Part shown: piece by piece, positions 38,205 to 47,861 of the stretch
Numbering within the stretch: position 1 is the stretch's first letter
How the letters are laid out: each line of letters opens with the position of its first letter
Source of the DNA: Phytoactinopolyspora halophila
GTDB taxonomy: Bacteria > Actinomycetota > Actinomycetes > Jiangellales > Jiangellaceae
Direction of reading: 5' to 3'
Assembly (NCBI RefSeq): GCF_003287285.1
Contig: NZ_QMIG01000020.1
Coordinates: 1-64,000 of the forward strand
DNA: 64,000 nucleotides
Position numbers and translations under genes: made by a program
Notes under the pieces: generated by a model
Database searches by the model: none
What the model was told of the DNA's origin: nothing
What the model saw: the letters and a program-made list of their open reading frames with translations, nothing else

Positions 38205-39661
38205 TGGTCGCTCCCCTCGACGTTTTCTCGTCCAGTCTGCCTTTCCTGGGCCCGCCGCGCAGCCTCTACTTCCGGAGTCCCCGGCCGTTTCCGCGCGACC
38301 CACCCCTCGACGTTGCGCTGCCGCCCGCGCGCCACGCCCATGGCCCCTGGAGGGACGTCATTGGTGATCACCGATCCCGCAGCGGTGTACGCGCCGTCGC
38401 CCACATTCACCGGCGCGACGAACATGTTGTCGGCGCCGGTCCGGCAATGGTCCCCGATGGTGGTGTGGTGCTTGCTCACGCCGTCATAGTTGACCGTGAC
38501 CGTCGCCGCGCCGATATTGGTCCGCTCCCCGATGGTGGCGTCGCCGACGTAGGACAGGTGCGGCACCTTCGACTCGCGGCCAATGTCCGCGCTCTTCGTC
38601 TCGACGAACGCACCGATCTTTCCGCCCTCCCCCAGCCGGGTGCCGGGCCGCAGGTAGGAGAACGGACCGACACTGGCATGCGGGCCAATCTCCGCGCCGG
38701 CGGCATGCGTTCGGACGACGGTGGCGCCCGCGCCAACGGTTGTGTCGTACAGCGTCGTGTCGGGGCCCACCTCGGAACCGGTATCGATGCGGGTACGGCC
38801 GTGCAACTGGACACCGGGACGTAGCACCACGTCCCGATCCAGCTCGACGGTCACGTCGATCCACGTGGTAGCGGGATCGACGATGGTGACGCCAGCACGC
38901 ATCCACCGGGTGGTGATTCGGCGATTGAACTCGCGGTGGAGGTTGGCGAGCTGGAGCCGGTCGTTGACTCCCTCGGTCTGCCAGGTGTCGGCGGTCACCA
39001 GGGCGCCTACCGTCCGGCCGGCGTCGCGGGCCAGCTGGATCAGGTCGGTGAGGTACAGCTCACCCTGCACGTTGTCGGTGTCGAGCTGGGACAGCCCGGT
39101 GCGTAAGACGTCGGCGTCGAATACGTAGATCCCCGAGTTGAACTCGGTGATCCGCAGGACGTCCTCGGTGGCGTCCTTGTGCTCCACGATGCGCTCGACG
39201 GAACCATCCGCACCCCGCACGATCCGGCCGTAACCGGCGGGATCGTCGAGCTCGGCGGTGAGCACGGACACGCCGTGGCCACCGGCGACATGCTGCCCGA
39301 CGAGTTCCTGCAGCGTCTGCCCGGTCAACAACGGCACGTCGCCGTATGTCACGACGACCACGCCATGCAGGTCGGGCAGCGTTCGCAACGCACACTGGAC
39401 GGCATGGCCCGTGCCGAGCTGCTCTTCCTGCACCGCGGTCGCGGCCCCGGGCGCGATCTCCGCCAGATGCGCGACCACGTGCTCACGGCCATGACCCACG
39501 ACGACGGTCAGATGGTCGGGATCCAGCTCCTGGCCGGCCGCCACCGCGTGGCCGACGAGACTCCGGCCAGCCAGTTCATGCAGGACCTTCGGGGTGGAGG
39601 ACTTCATGCGAGTGCCCTCGCCCGCGGCGAGGACGATGACAGCTGCGGGACGCGTAGACAC
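38201..39661 (-). CDS. glmU: Bifunctional GlmU: GlcNAc-1-P uridyltransferase and GlcN-1-P acetyltransferase
   Basis: 486 residues; supplies UDP-GlcNAc for peptidoglycan. The N-terminal nucleotidyltransferase has LAAGEGTRMKS, QLGTGHAVQCAL and YGDVPLL; the C-terminal left-handed beta-helix has the hexapeptide repeats and acetyltransferase residues (GNNxxxGDHC-like region THAAGAEIG, SYVGDATIGERTNIGAATVT, NYDG). The GTG at 39661 has AGGAG nine bases upstream; the longer open frame begins with unrelated sequence. First gene of glmU-prs. Confidence 0.96.
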   Translation of the reverse strand: MSTRPAAVIVLAAGEGTRMKSSTPKVLHELAGRSLVGHAVAAGQELDPDHLTVVVGHGREHVVAHLAEIAPGAATAVQEEQLGTGHAVQCALRTLPDLHGVVVVTYGDVPLLTGQTLQELVGQHVAGGHGVSVLTAELDDPAGYGRIVRGADGSVERIVEHKDATEDVLRITEFNSGIYVFDADVLRTGLSQLDTDNVQGELYLTDLIQLARDAGRTVGALVTADTWQTEGVNDRLQLANLHREFNRRITTRWMRAGVTIVDPATTWIDVTVELDRDVVLRPGVQLHGRTRIDTGSEVGPDTTLYDTTVGAGATVVRTHAAGAEIGPHASVGPFSYLRPGTRLGEGGKIGAFVETKSADIGRESKVPHLSYVGDATIGERTNIGAATVTVNYDGVSKHHTTIGDHCRTGADNMFVAPVNVGDGAYTAAGSVITNDVPPGAMGVARGRQRNVEGWVARKRPGTPEVEAARRAQERQTGRENVEGSDQ

Positions 39662-39806
39662 GCGGGCTCGCTCCTGAGCATCGGATGGGTGGGAACGTGC
39701 ACGACGATACTCCGCCACGACGGACGGCACGAACCCGACCGGCCACACCGGCCATCCACACCGGGCGTATCGGTCATGCCGACGGTGGGGTCAGGTTCTG
39801 GCCACG

Positions 39807-39879
39807 CTCCCGGGAGAGGACTCGAACCCCTATTTCCAGAACCAAAATCTGGCGTGTTAACCGCTTACACAACCCGGGA
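39807..39879 (-). tRNA. tRNA-Gln (anticodon TTG)
   Basis: 73-nt cloverleaf on the minus strand. Acceptor arms TCCCGGG/CCCGGGA, D arm with TAAGCGGTTA, anticodon stem CCAGA/TCTGG around loop TTTTGGT (anticodon TTG), T arm GGGGTTCGAGTCC. Discriminator base G; CCA is not encoded. It lies just upstream of glmU on the same strand. Confidence 0.95.
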
Positions 39880-40065
39880 TCACGGAAACCACGAGGCTCC
39901 GTGTCGAGCTTACCGCACGCTGCCGCACGGCCCGGCCGCTCACCCCACGGGAAAGTGGCACTCCGTCGTTGCCCGCCGCCCTCGCATCGGCCAATCCCTC
40001 GAAAGAAGCGCCGAAGCGTCGCCGTGGTGAACAGGAGATGACCACGGGCACCGGGATTTCAATAC

Positions 40066-40095
40066 TTACGGCAGCGTAGGTTACGGTTGCGTAGG
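40066..40095 (+). promoter_or_regulatory. Tandem operator upstream of the desaturase gene
   Basis: Two adjacent 15-base copies, TTACGGCAGCGTAGG and TTACGGTTGCGTAGG, each contain the dyad TACG-N4-CGTA. They sit 33 bases before the start codon. Spaced dyads like this are typical for a TetR-type fatty-acid regulator (inference); the regulator is not identified. Confidence 0.7.
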
Positions 40096-40128
40096 AAAGG
40101 TATTCCTAAGCACCCGGAGGAACCGTTC

Positions 40129-41184
40129 ATGGCTCCCACCGACACCGCCACTCCCCCGTCCAGTCAGTCGTCGACGTCCGGGCCCGATACCTCCACCCTG
40201 ACATCGACTCCCAGCGCGCCCCAGAGCGCGCCCTCGGACCTGCCCAGCGGGACTCTCGGCGGTGACACGCAGAACACGGGTGAGCGCATCACCATCGGCC
40301 TGTTCATCGCCGTCCCATTCGTCGCCCTACTCGCCGCCATTCCGGTGGCCTGGATGGGCGGGATGCTGAGCTGGCTGGACGTCACACTCGCCGTGGTGAT
40401 GTACCTCATCGCCGGTCACGGCATCACGGTGGGGTTTCACCGCCACTTCACGCACCGGGCATTCAAGGCGAATCGTCCCACGAAGATCGCCATGGCGATC
40501 TCCGGAAGCATGGCAATCGAAGGGCCGGTCATCCGGTGGGTCGCCGACCACCGGCGGCACCACAAGTACGCCGACAAGGAAGGCGATCCGCACTCTCCCT
40601 GGCGCTACGGCAACAACGTTCCGGCCTTGATCAAGGGCATGTTCTTCGCCCACATGGGCTGGATGTTCGACGTGGAGCAGACTGATCAGCGCAAGTTCGC
40701 GCCGGACTTGCTTAAGGACAAGGACATCCGTCTCGTCAGCCGGCTCTTCCCCCTCTGGGTGGCCATCTCCCTCCTGCTGCCGCCGATCGTCGGTGGCCTG
40801 GCGACCTGGTCCTGGCAGGGCGCGCTGACCGCGTTTTTCTGGGCAACGCTGGTTCGCGTCGGGCTGTTGCACCACGTGACCTGGTCCATCAATTCGATCT
40901 GCCACGCGATCGGCGAACGCCCCTTCGAGAGCCGGGACAAGTCCGGCAACGTGTGGTGGCTCGCGGTGCTGTCCATGGGCGAGTCCTGGCACAACCTGCA
41001 TCATGCCGATCCGACCAGCGCCCGCCACGGCGTGCTCAAGGGCCAGATCGACTCGAGTGCCCGAGTGATCAAGATCTTAGAGCGCTTCGGGTGGGTCTGG
41101 GATGCTCGCTGGCCCAGCGCGGAACGTATTGAGGGCAAGCGAGTCGACGACTACGGCGGCGAGAAAACACTCGTCGCACCCTGA
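40129..41184 (+). CDS. Membrane acyl-CoA (delta-9) desaturase
   Basis: 351 residues. The three histidine clusters of the membrane di-iron desaturases are present: HRHFTH, HRRHHK and HNLHHAD, with four membrane helices in between. It introduces a cis double bond into stearoyl/palmitoyl chains and so tunes membrane fluidity. A Thr/Ser/Pro-rich N-terminal 45 residues precede the first helix. GGAGG is eight bases before the ATG at 40129. The upstream tandem dyads indicate transcriptional control by lipid state. Confidence 0.93.
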   Translation: MAPTDTATPPSSQSSTSGPDTSTLTSTPSAPQSAPSDLPSGTLGGDTQNTGERITIGLFIAVPFVALLAAIPVAWMGGMLSWLDVTLAVVMYLIAGHGITVGFHRHFTHRAFKANRPTKIAMAISGSMAIEGPVIRWVADHRRHHKYADKEGDPHSPWRYGNNVPALIKGMFFAHMGWMFDVEQTDQRKFAPDLLKDKDIRLVSRLFPLWVAISLLLPPIVGGLATWSWQGALTAFFWATLVRVGLLHHVTWSINSICHAIGERPFESRDKSGNVWWLAVLSMGESWHNLHHADPTSARHGVLKGQIDSSARVIKILERFGWVWDARWPSAERIEGKRVDDYGGEKTLVAP

Positions 41185-41220
41185 TGACCCCCGAGGTCAC
41201 CGTGGCGGTCACGGGTGTGC

Positions 41221-42549
41221 TCAGAGACCGAGTATGGTGCGGGCGGTCATGAAGTAGATGATCAGACCCGTGGCATCGACCAGCGTGGCGACCATGGGGG
41301 CGGACACGACGGCGGGGTCGATGCCGAGCTTCTTGGCGAACAACGGCATGCATCCGCCAACGATCGCTGCCCAGGTACACACCGCCAGCAGTGATATCGC
41401 AATGACCAGCGCGAGCTGGAGATCGGCGAACACCAACCCGATCACGATGCCGACGAGACCGAGCGCCAAGCCGAGGAGCGCGCCCACGCGCGCTTCCGTC
41501 CACAGCACTCGCGGAACGTCGCGGACCCGCACCTCGGCCAGGGCTAGAGCACGCACCACCGAGGTCGCCGACTGGGCACCAGTATTACCCCCACTTCCGG
41601 TGATCATCGGGATGAAGAGCGCGAGCGCCGTGACCTCGGCGAGGTTCTCCTCGAAATGGTCCAGCACATTGATCGTCAAGATGGCGGCGACGAACAACAA
41701 CATCAGCCACGGCACCCGGCGGGTGGCGAGCATCCAGATCCCGGCCAGGAGATACGAGCCGGCCAGCGGTTCGGAGCCGGACTGCCGGTAGGCATCCTCG
41801 GTTTCTGCTTCCTCCAAGACCTCCACCGCGTCGTCGATAGTCAACAGCCCGAGCAAGCGGTCCTCACTGTCGACGATCGGCAGGTCGAGCAGGTTCGCGT
41901 CCCGCATCAAACGGGCAGCGTCCTCCGCCTCGTCGGTGGCGCGCGCCGAGACGAAGTCCATCGTCGCGATGTCGTTGACCCTCCTATCGGTGGGCGCGGT
42001 GACGAGATCGCGCAGGGATGTGATGCCCACCAACCGCCGCCCATCGTCCACGACCGGCAACGTATAGACCGTCTCCGCGTTGGCGCCCTTGGTCCGCACC
42101 ACGTTCAGCGCCTCCGCAGCGGTCAGCGACCGGTGCAGCGCGACCACCTCCGGGGTCATGGCGCGCCCGGCCGAGCCTTCCGGGTAGCCGAGCAGGGCGG
42201 CCGTCATCTGGCGCTCATGTGGGCTCAGCCCGGCAAGCACGCGGCGGGCGACCTTGGCCGGAGTCTCACCGATCAGCCGCGCACGGTCGTCCGGGTCCAT
42301 GCCTTCGACCAGCTCGCGGAAGGCACGGTCGCGCAGGCCGGCGAGGATTTCCTGCTGATCCGATGGGTCCAGCTCCTCGAAGACCGCCAGCGCCTTCCCC
42401 TTGTCCAGCAAGCGAAAGACCAGCGCCATCCCTGCGGCATCGGCATGCAACAGCTCGTTGGCGATTTCGTACGGCTGCTTCGAGTTCAGCCAGTCCTTCA
42501 GGTAGGGGAGGTCTTGTTCCTTGAGCATGTCAAGCAGATCCGCCGTCAT
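41221..42549 (-). CDS. mgtE: Magnesium transporter MgtE
   Basis: 442 residues: superhelical N domain (about 10-130, FEELDPSDQQEILAGL), paired CBS domains (about 135-255) that gate by cytosolic Mg2+, and five membrane helices (about 275-442) with the pore motif PMITGSGGNTGAQSAT. GGAGG lies six bases before the ATG. That ATG overlaps the stop of a 36-codon leader ORF (ATGA), and a long foldable leader precedes it. Converges on the desaturase with a gap of about 36 bases. Confidence 0.95.
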   Translation of the reverse strand: MTADLLDMLKEQDLPYLKDWLNSKQPYEIANELLHADAAGMALVFRLLDKGKALAVFEELDPSDQQEILAGLRDRAFRELVEGMDPDDRARLIGETPAKVARRVLAGLSPHERQMTAALLGYPEGSAGRAMTPEVVALHRSLTAAEALNVVRTKGANAETVYTLPVVDDGRRLVGITSLRDLVTAPTDRRVNDIATMDFVSARATDEAEDAARLMRDANLLDLPIVDSEDRLLGLLTIDDAVEVLEEAETEDAYRQSGSEPLAGSYLLAGIWMLATRRVPWLMLLFVAAILTINVLDHFEENLAEVTALALFIPMITGSGGNTGAQSATSVVRALALAEVRVRDVPRVLWTEARVGALLGLALGLVGIVIGLVFADLQLALVIAISLLAVCTWAAIVGGCMPLFAKKLGIDPAVVSAPMVATLVDATGLIIYFMTARTILGL

Positions 42550-42656
42550 GCCTTACCTCCCAGGATCACTCGCCCGTCTAGGCACCTGCTCGGATCGCGA
42601 TTCGGTCGAGGTTGACCTGGACAGAAAGTCCGGTAGCGCAGCGCTTCACGGCACAT
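42546..42656 (-). CDS. 36-codon Pro/Arg-rich leader ORF coupled to mgtE
   Basis: The ATG at 42656 is preceded by AAGGAG at seven bases, a near-ideal ribosome site. The peptide begins MCREALRYR, has the segment PGQPRPNRDP (four Pro in ten residues, positions 13-22), and ends LGGKA. Its TGA overlaps the mgtE start codon (ATGA). I know of no homologue. Proline-rich leader peptides sense low Mg2+ in front of enterobacterial mgtA; a similar role here is inference from position and composition. It could also be a plain coupling ORF or chance. Confidence 0.6.
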   Translation of the reverse strand: MCREALRYRTFCPGQPRPNRDPSRCLDGRVILGGKA

Positions 42657-42851
42657 GGGTGTACTCCTTTGATCAGCACGGCCGCACACCCAGGCATGTT
42701 CACAATGCGCTGCACGCCCGCCTTGCGGAGGCAGAATTATGAAATGGCACGCCGGAGTGCGCGTCGGGTGAGGTCGGCATGAATAGCAATCCAGCTACTA
42801 TGGCTGGGCTCGGCGTCGGCTACAGATGATCGACGTCGCATTGCCCTCACC
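42656..42851 (-). promoter_or_regulatory. Candidate structured leader RNA of the mgtE transcript
   Basis: Read on the minus strand, TGGGTGT (42692-42686) pairs with ACACCCA (42662-42656) so that the ribosome site of the leader ORF is in the loop and its A of ATG is in the stem. Further up, GGTGAGG (42851-42845) pairs with CCTCACC (42773-42767) around an inner hairpin CCAGC/GCTGG (42807-42803/42795-42791). I could not fit it to the known M-box. The stretch 42852-43066 shows no gene. Confidence 0.4.
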
Positions 42852-43066
42852 TCCCCAGCACGAATCACGGCGTGGTACTCACTGTGACAAGAATTTGACG
42901 ACGTTCGGCAGCACGTCCCGTACTACCTACAGCGGCATGTCAACGCGACACCTGCACACGAGCACATGTCACTAATCTCGCGTGGCTGACAAACCTCCAA
43001 GATTCTAGTCCGCAAACGCAGCGCATCCAAGCCAACCCAGAAAACCCGACGACGGGGGATGATGGG

Positions 43067-43747
43067 GTGGTGGACATCGATGACGGATCGGAAAACGGGT
43101 CAGAAACACGCCCTACGGGCAACCGGACACGCATGACGGCGAAACAACGCCGCGAACAGCTCATCGACATCGGCCGCACCCTATTCGCCGAACGCGGTTT
43201 CGACGGCACGTCGATCGAGGAGATCGCCGCCCGCGCACGGGTTTCCAAACCGGTCGTCTACGAACATTTCGGCGGCAAGGAAGGCATCTACGCGGTCGTG
43301 GTCGATCGCGAGATGGAGCAGTTGCTCGACAGCATCACGACGGCTTTGAGTTCCGAGGGACATCCCCGCGTCCTGCTCGAACAGGCCGCACTCGCATTGC
43401 TCGATTACATCGAGACGTCCACCGACGGGTTCCGCATTCTCGTTCGCGATTCGCCCGTCGCCAGTTCGACCGGTGGGTTCGCCAGTCTGATCTCCGACGC
43501 GGCCAGTCAGGTCGAGCATCTGCTGGCCGAGGAGTTCGCCAATCGGGGTTTCGACGCCGGACACGCCCCCATGTACTCGCAGATGCTGGTCGGCATGGTG
43601 GCTTTGACCGGGCAGTGGTGGCTGGAGGTCCGCTCACCTGACAAGCGCGTGGTCGCCGCGCACCTGGTCAACCTCGCGTGGAACGGGCTGGCCGGACTCG
43701 AGGGTGATCCTCATATCGACCAGGCCGAGCACACAACGTCGTCATGA
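43067..43747 (+). CDS. TetR-family transcriptional regulator
   Basis: 226 residues. N-terminal HTH (about 24-70): KQRREQLIDIGRTLFAERGF, TSIEEIAARARVSKPVVYEHF, GGKEGIY; C-terminal ligand domain about 85-215. The start is a GTG after a G-rich stretch. No divergent partner is evident; mgtE, transcribed away from it, lies about 520 bases off. Ligand and targets unknown. It could also act at a distance, for example on the desaturase operator. Confidence 0.9.
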   Translation: MVDIDDGSENGSETRPTGNRTRMTAKQRREQLIDIGRTLFAERGFDGTSIEEIAARARVSKPVVYEHFGGKEGIYAVVVDREMEQLLDSITTALSSEGHPRVLLEQAALALLDYIETSTDGFRILVRDSPVASSTGGFASLISDAASQVEHLLAEEFANRGFDAGHAPMYSQMLVGMVALTGQWWLEVRSPDKRVVAAHLVNLAWNGLAGLEGDPHIDQAEHTTSS

Positions 43748-43775
43748 CGCGCGGACCGCCGACCCGTGCGGACTC

Positions 43776-43833
43776 CATGATCATTGACGACGGTGCACAT
43801 GTCCATGTCGGCGATCGTCGACGATCAGCAAAA
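43776..43833. terminator. Imperfect inverted repeat, family B copy 2
   Basis: A dyad around GCACATGTCCATGT ending in GACGATCAGCAAA, about 80% identical to 9612-9669. It lies between the convergent TetR and methyltransferase genes, 28 bases after the TetR stop. Confidence 0.6.
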
Positions 43834-43868
43834 CCTGACCCTCGGGCTCACCTATCCACCGAGCTTCC

Positions 43869-44618
43869 CTAGATGTGACCGACGGCGAAGATGCGCCGGT
43901 ACCGAAGCACGGTGCCGTGCCGGCCGGCCGGATAGGCCTCGTGCAAGCGTGCCCGGTATTGCTCGACGAACTCGTCCGCCTCGGCCTCGCTCAGCTGCGC
44001 GATCACGGGCCGCAATCCACTGCCACGTAACCACTCGAGAACGTCATCGGGCCCGTCGAGAAGGTGGACATAGGTCGTCTCCCAGACGTCGACGGCCATT
44101 CCGAGATCACACAGCACGTCCACGTATTCCACCGGATCGTGGACCACGGGCCACGCAACTTCGATCCGATCTGCCCAGCGCGCGGACGCGGCCAGATCAC
44201 GCATCTCGACGTGGGCCGGCTCTTCATAGTTGCCCGGAACCTGAAACGCCAGCCAACCACCTGGCGCAAGAAACGAGGCGAGACGCCGGAGTACCCGCGC
44301 GTGTTCGGGCACCCACTGCAGCATCGCGTTACTCACCATGACATCCACGGCGGCCTCTGGAGCCCATTCGCGCACGTCGGCCCGGACGAATTCCACGCCC
44401 TCGCACCCGCGGGCGCGCTGGATCATCTCCGCCGACGCATCCACCCCGACGATCTTCGCCCCGGGCCAGCGTCGCTCCAGCTTGGCGGTGAGACCCCCTG
44501 GCCCGCAGCCCAGGTCGACGACGTAGTCGGGCCGTTCGACGGGTATCCGTGCGACAAGATCGTGAAACGGGCGTGCACGTTGCTCGGCGTAGAGAAGGTA
44601 CTGCTGGGGATCCCACAC
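43869..44618 (-). CDS. tam: Trans-aconitate 2-methyltransferase
   Basis: 249 residues, class I SAM methyltransferase: VVDLGCGPGGLTAKLE (motif I), VDASAEMI, and NAMLQWVPEHARVLRRL. The N-terminus MWDPQQYLLYAEQRARPFHDL matches the Tam family. It methylates the trans-aconitate that inhibits aconitase. GTG start with GCGAGG six bases upstream. The gene is divergent from a MarR regulator, and a perfect-armed operator lies in its promoter region. Confidence 0.9.
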   Translation of the reverse strand: MWDPQQYLLYAEQRARPFHDLVARIPVERPDYVVDLGCGPGGLTAKLERRWPGAKIVGVDASAEMIQRARGCEGVEFVRADVREWAPEAAVDVMVSNAMLQWVPEHARVLRRLASFLAPGGWLAFQVPGNYEEPAHVEMRDLAASARWADRIEVAWPVVHDPVEYVDVLCDLGMAVDVWETTYVHLLDGPDDVLEWLRGSGLRPVIAQLSEAEADEFVEQYRARLHEAYPAGRHGTVLRYRRIFAVGHI

Positions 44619-44639
44619 GGACGGCCTCGCATCGTGATA

Positions 44640-44657
44640 TATCTTGATGTCAAGATA
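44640..44657. promoter_or_regulatory. Palindromic MarR-type operator, tam side
   Basis: TATCTTGATGTCAAGATA: eight-base arms TATCTTGA/TCAAGATA with a two-base centre. It lies 22 bases upstream of the tam start. The same TCAAGA/TCTTGA halves form the second site at 44682-44694. This sequence type is common for MarR regulators. Confidence 0.75.
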
Positions 44658-44675
44658 CCTTAGGCATCGCCTTCC

Positions 44676-44704
44676 TTGAAGTCAAGATTCTTGATGCATA
44701 CAAT
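44676..44704 (+). promoter_or_regulatory. marR promoter with an operator in the spacer
   Basis: TTGAAG (44676-44681) and TACAAT (44699-44704) are separated by exactly 17 bases. The spacer contains the perfect dyad TCAAGATTCTTGA (44682-44694). The GTG of marR begins six bases after the -10 box, so the transcript is probably leaderless and autorepressed. Confidence 0.78.
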
Positions 44705-44710
44705 TCTTCT

Positions 44711-45211
44711 GTGGCGGCAGATGAGGTAGACCGGCTGGTAGCTGCGTGGCAACGGGAACGCCCCGACCTCGACGTCGCGCCCATGGGAGTGCTCTCCCGC
44801 GTCAGCCGGCTCGCCCGGCATCTCGACCGCGCCCGGCGCTCCGCGTTCGCCGCCCACGGACTCGAACCGTGGGAGTTCGACGTTCTCGCAGCACTGCGCC
44901 GGTCCGGCCCGCCATACGAGCTCTCTCCCCGAACGCTGCTGGCTCAAACTCTCGTGACCAGCGGCACGATGACCTCGCGAGTCGACAAGCTCACCGCACG
45001 CGGCCTGGTGACCCGGCGCGCCGACGAGCACGACCGGCGCGCCGTACGAGTCGTTCTGACCGAACAAGGCAAGTCGTCCGTCGACGCAGCTCTGGAAAGC
45101 TTGCTCGCTCACGAACGCAGCATCCTCGCCAATGTCGCACCCGATGACCAGGCGATGCTGGCGAACCTCCTGCGAGCACTCGTCCTGCCGTTCGACGACA
45201 CGGCCGAGTGA
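44711..45211 (+). CDS. MarR-family transcriptional regulator
   Basis: 166 residues of winged-helix MarR fold; the DNA-binding part reads LSPRTLLAQTLVTSGTMTSRVDKLTARGLVTRR with the wing DEHDRRAVRVVLTEQG (two stretches, about 80-120). The GTG start directly follows the -10 box. Two matching palindromes in the divergent region point to control of itself and tam. Converges on the YihY gene with a 2-base gap. Confidence 0.93.
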   Translation: MAADEVDRLVAAWQRERPDLDVAPMGVLSRVSRLARHLDRARRSAFAAHGLEPWEFDVLAALRRSGPPYELSPRTLLAQTLVTSGTMTSRVDKLTARGLVTRRADEHDRRAVRVVLTEQGKSSVDAALESLLAHERSILANVAPDDQAMLANLLRALVLPFDDTAE

Positions 45212-45213
45212 CC

Positions 45214-46136
45214 TCACGTCCCGCCGTGGCTGTCGTGCGCCAGGGCCTTGTCCCGTTGCTCGGCGTCGAGGTGGTCGATAGCGCTTTCAGCTGTCAACGC
45301 CGCCAGGACCATGAGCAGCCTGGTGACCACGTAGATCCAGGCGATGAGCGCCAGGGGCGCCGCGAACGCGGCGAACGTGTCGTCCGCCCCCGGTCCCAAG
45401 ACGTACTGGACCAGGAAGTTCTTGAGGATCTCGAAGACGACGGCGCCCAGCAACGCGGTGAGCGCCTGCTCCTTGGCGGGGACGATGATCCGCGGCAGGC
45501 CGGTCAGCAAGTAGGCGAACAACAGCGTGTTCACGCCGATCGACAGCACCCAGCTGACCACGCCCAGCACACCCGTGGCATCGACACCTTCGACCCCAAA
45601 CCACTCCAGGAGCTGCTGAGTCATGTGCCGCGCGACGACACTCATCCCCCAGGACACCGCCAGCAGGAGACCCAGACCGATGAGCGCGACAAGATCGAAG
45701 AGTTTCCGGGTGATGATGTTCCCGGGTTTGTCGTCCATGCCCCACATCGAACGCACCGCTGCCCGGATCGAGTCCACCCAGCGCAACCCGGTATAGATCA
45801 GCACTATCGCGCTGACCACACCAACCGTGCCGGCGTTCTCATAGAACCGGGCGACGTCGAGGCCGATCTCTGGAAAGTTGTCGTCCACGACCTGCTGGAC
45901 GGTCTCCACACCCGCACGCCCGGCGACCCGGCTAGCCACGGCCGAGGCCAGCAATAGCAACGGGAAGAGCGAGAAGAAGCCATAGAAGCTCGCCGCACCG
46001 GCCAGCCGATCACCACGCAGATTGCCGTAGCGCTTCCACGCCCGAACCGGCAGCGTCGGTTGTAGCCATTTCCACAGCGCCCGGGCACGGACCCACAGTG
46101 CCCTGGCGCGACTCCACAGCGCCCGGAGTCGGGCGT

Positions 46137-46140
<4 letters not shown>
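45214..46140 (-). CDS. YihY/BrkB-family inner-membrane protein
   Basis: 308 residues with six membrane helices (about 45-290), the core signature RLAGAASFYGFFSLFPLLLL near residue 45, GLRWVDSIRAAVRSMWG and a last helix ending LTAESA. Once called ribonuclease BN, but the family is a membrane protein of unclear role. The first 30 residues carry a threefold RARALW-type repeat. The start overlaps the stop of the 2H phosphoesterase gene by four bases. Confidence 0.9.
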
Positions 46141-47848
<1,708 letters not shown>

Positions 47849-47861
47849 TTAAGGAGAACCG

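Noticed and set aside
39880-40060. A second tRNA next to tRNA-Gln
   Set aside because: No cloverleaf or T-arm consensus could be found in the flanking sequence.
41185-41220. Hairpin between the convergent desaturase and mgtE genes
   Set aside because: Only a 4-bp ACCG/CGGT stem forms; not enough to call a terminator.
42550-42900. An M-box (ykoK) Mg2+ riboswitch before mgtE
   Set aside because: Only GGTGAGG resembles part of the M-box core; the other conserved segments could not be found, so the leader is described by its own stems and ORF instead.
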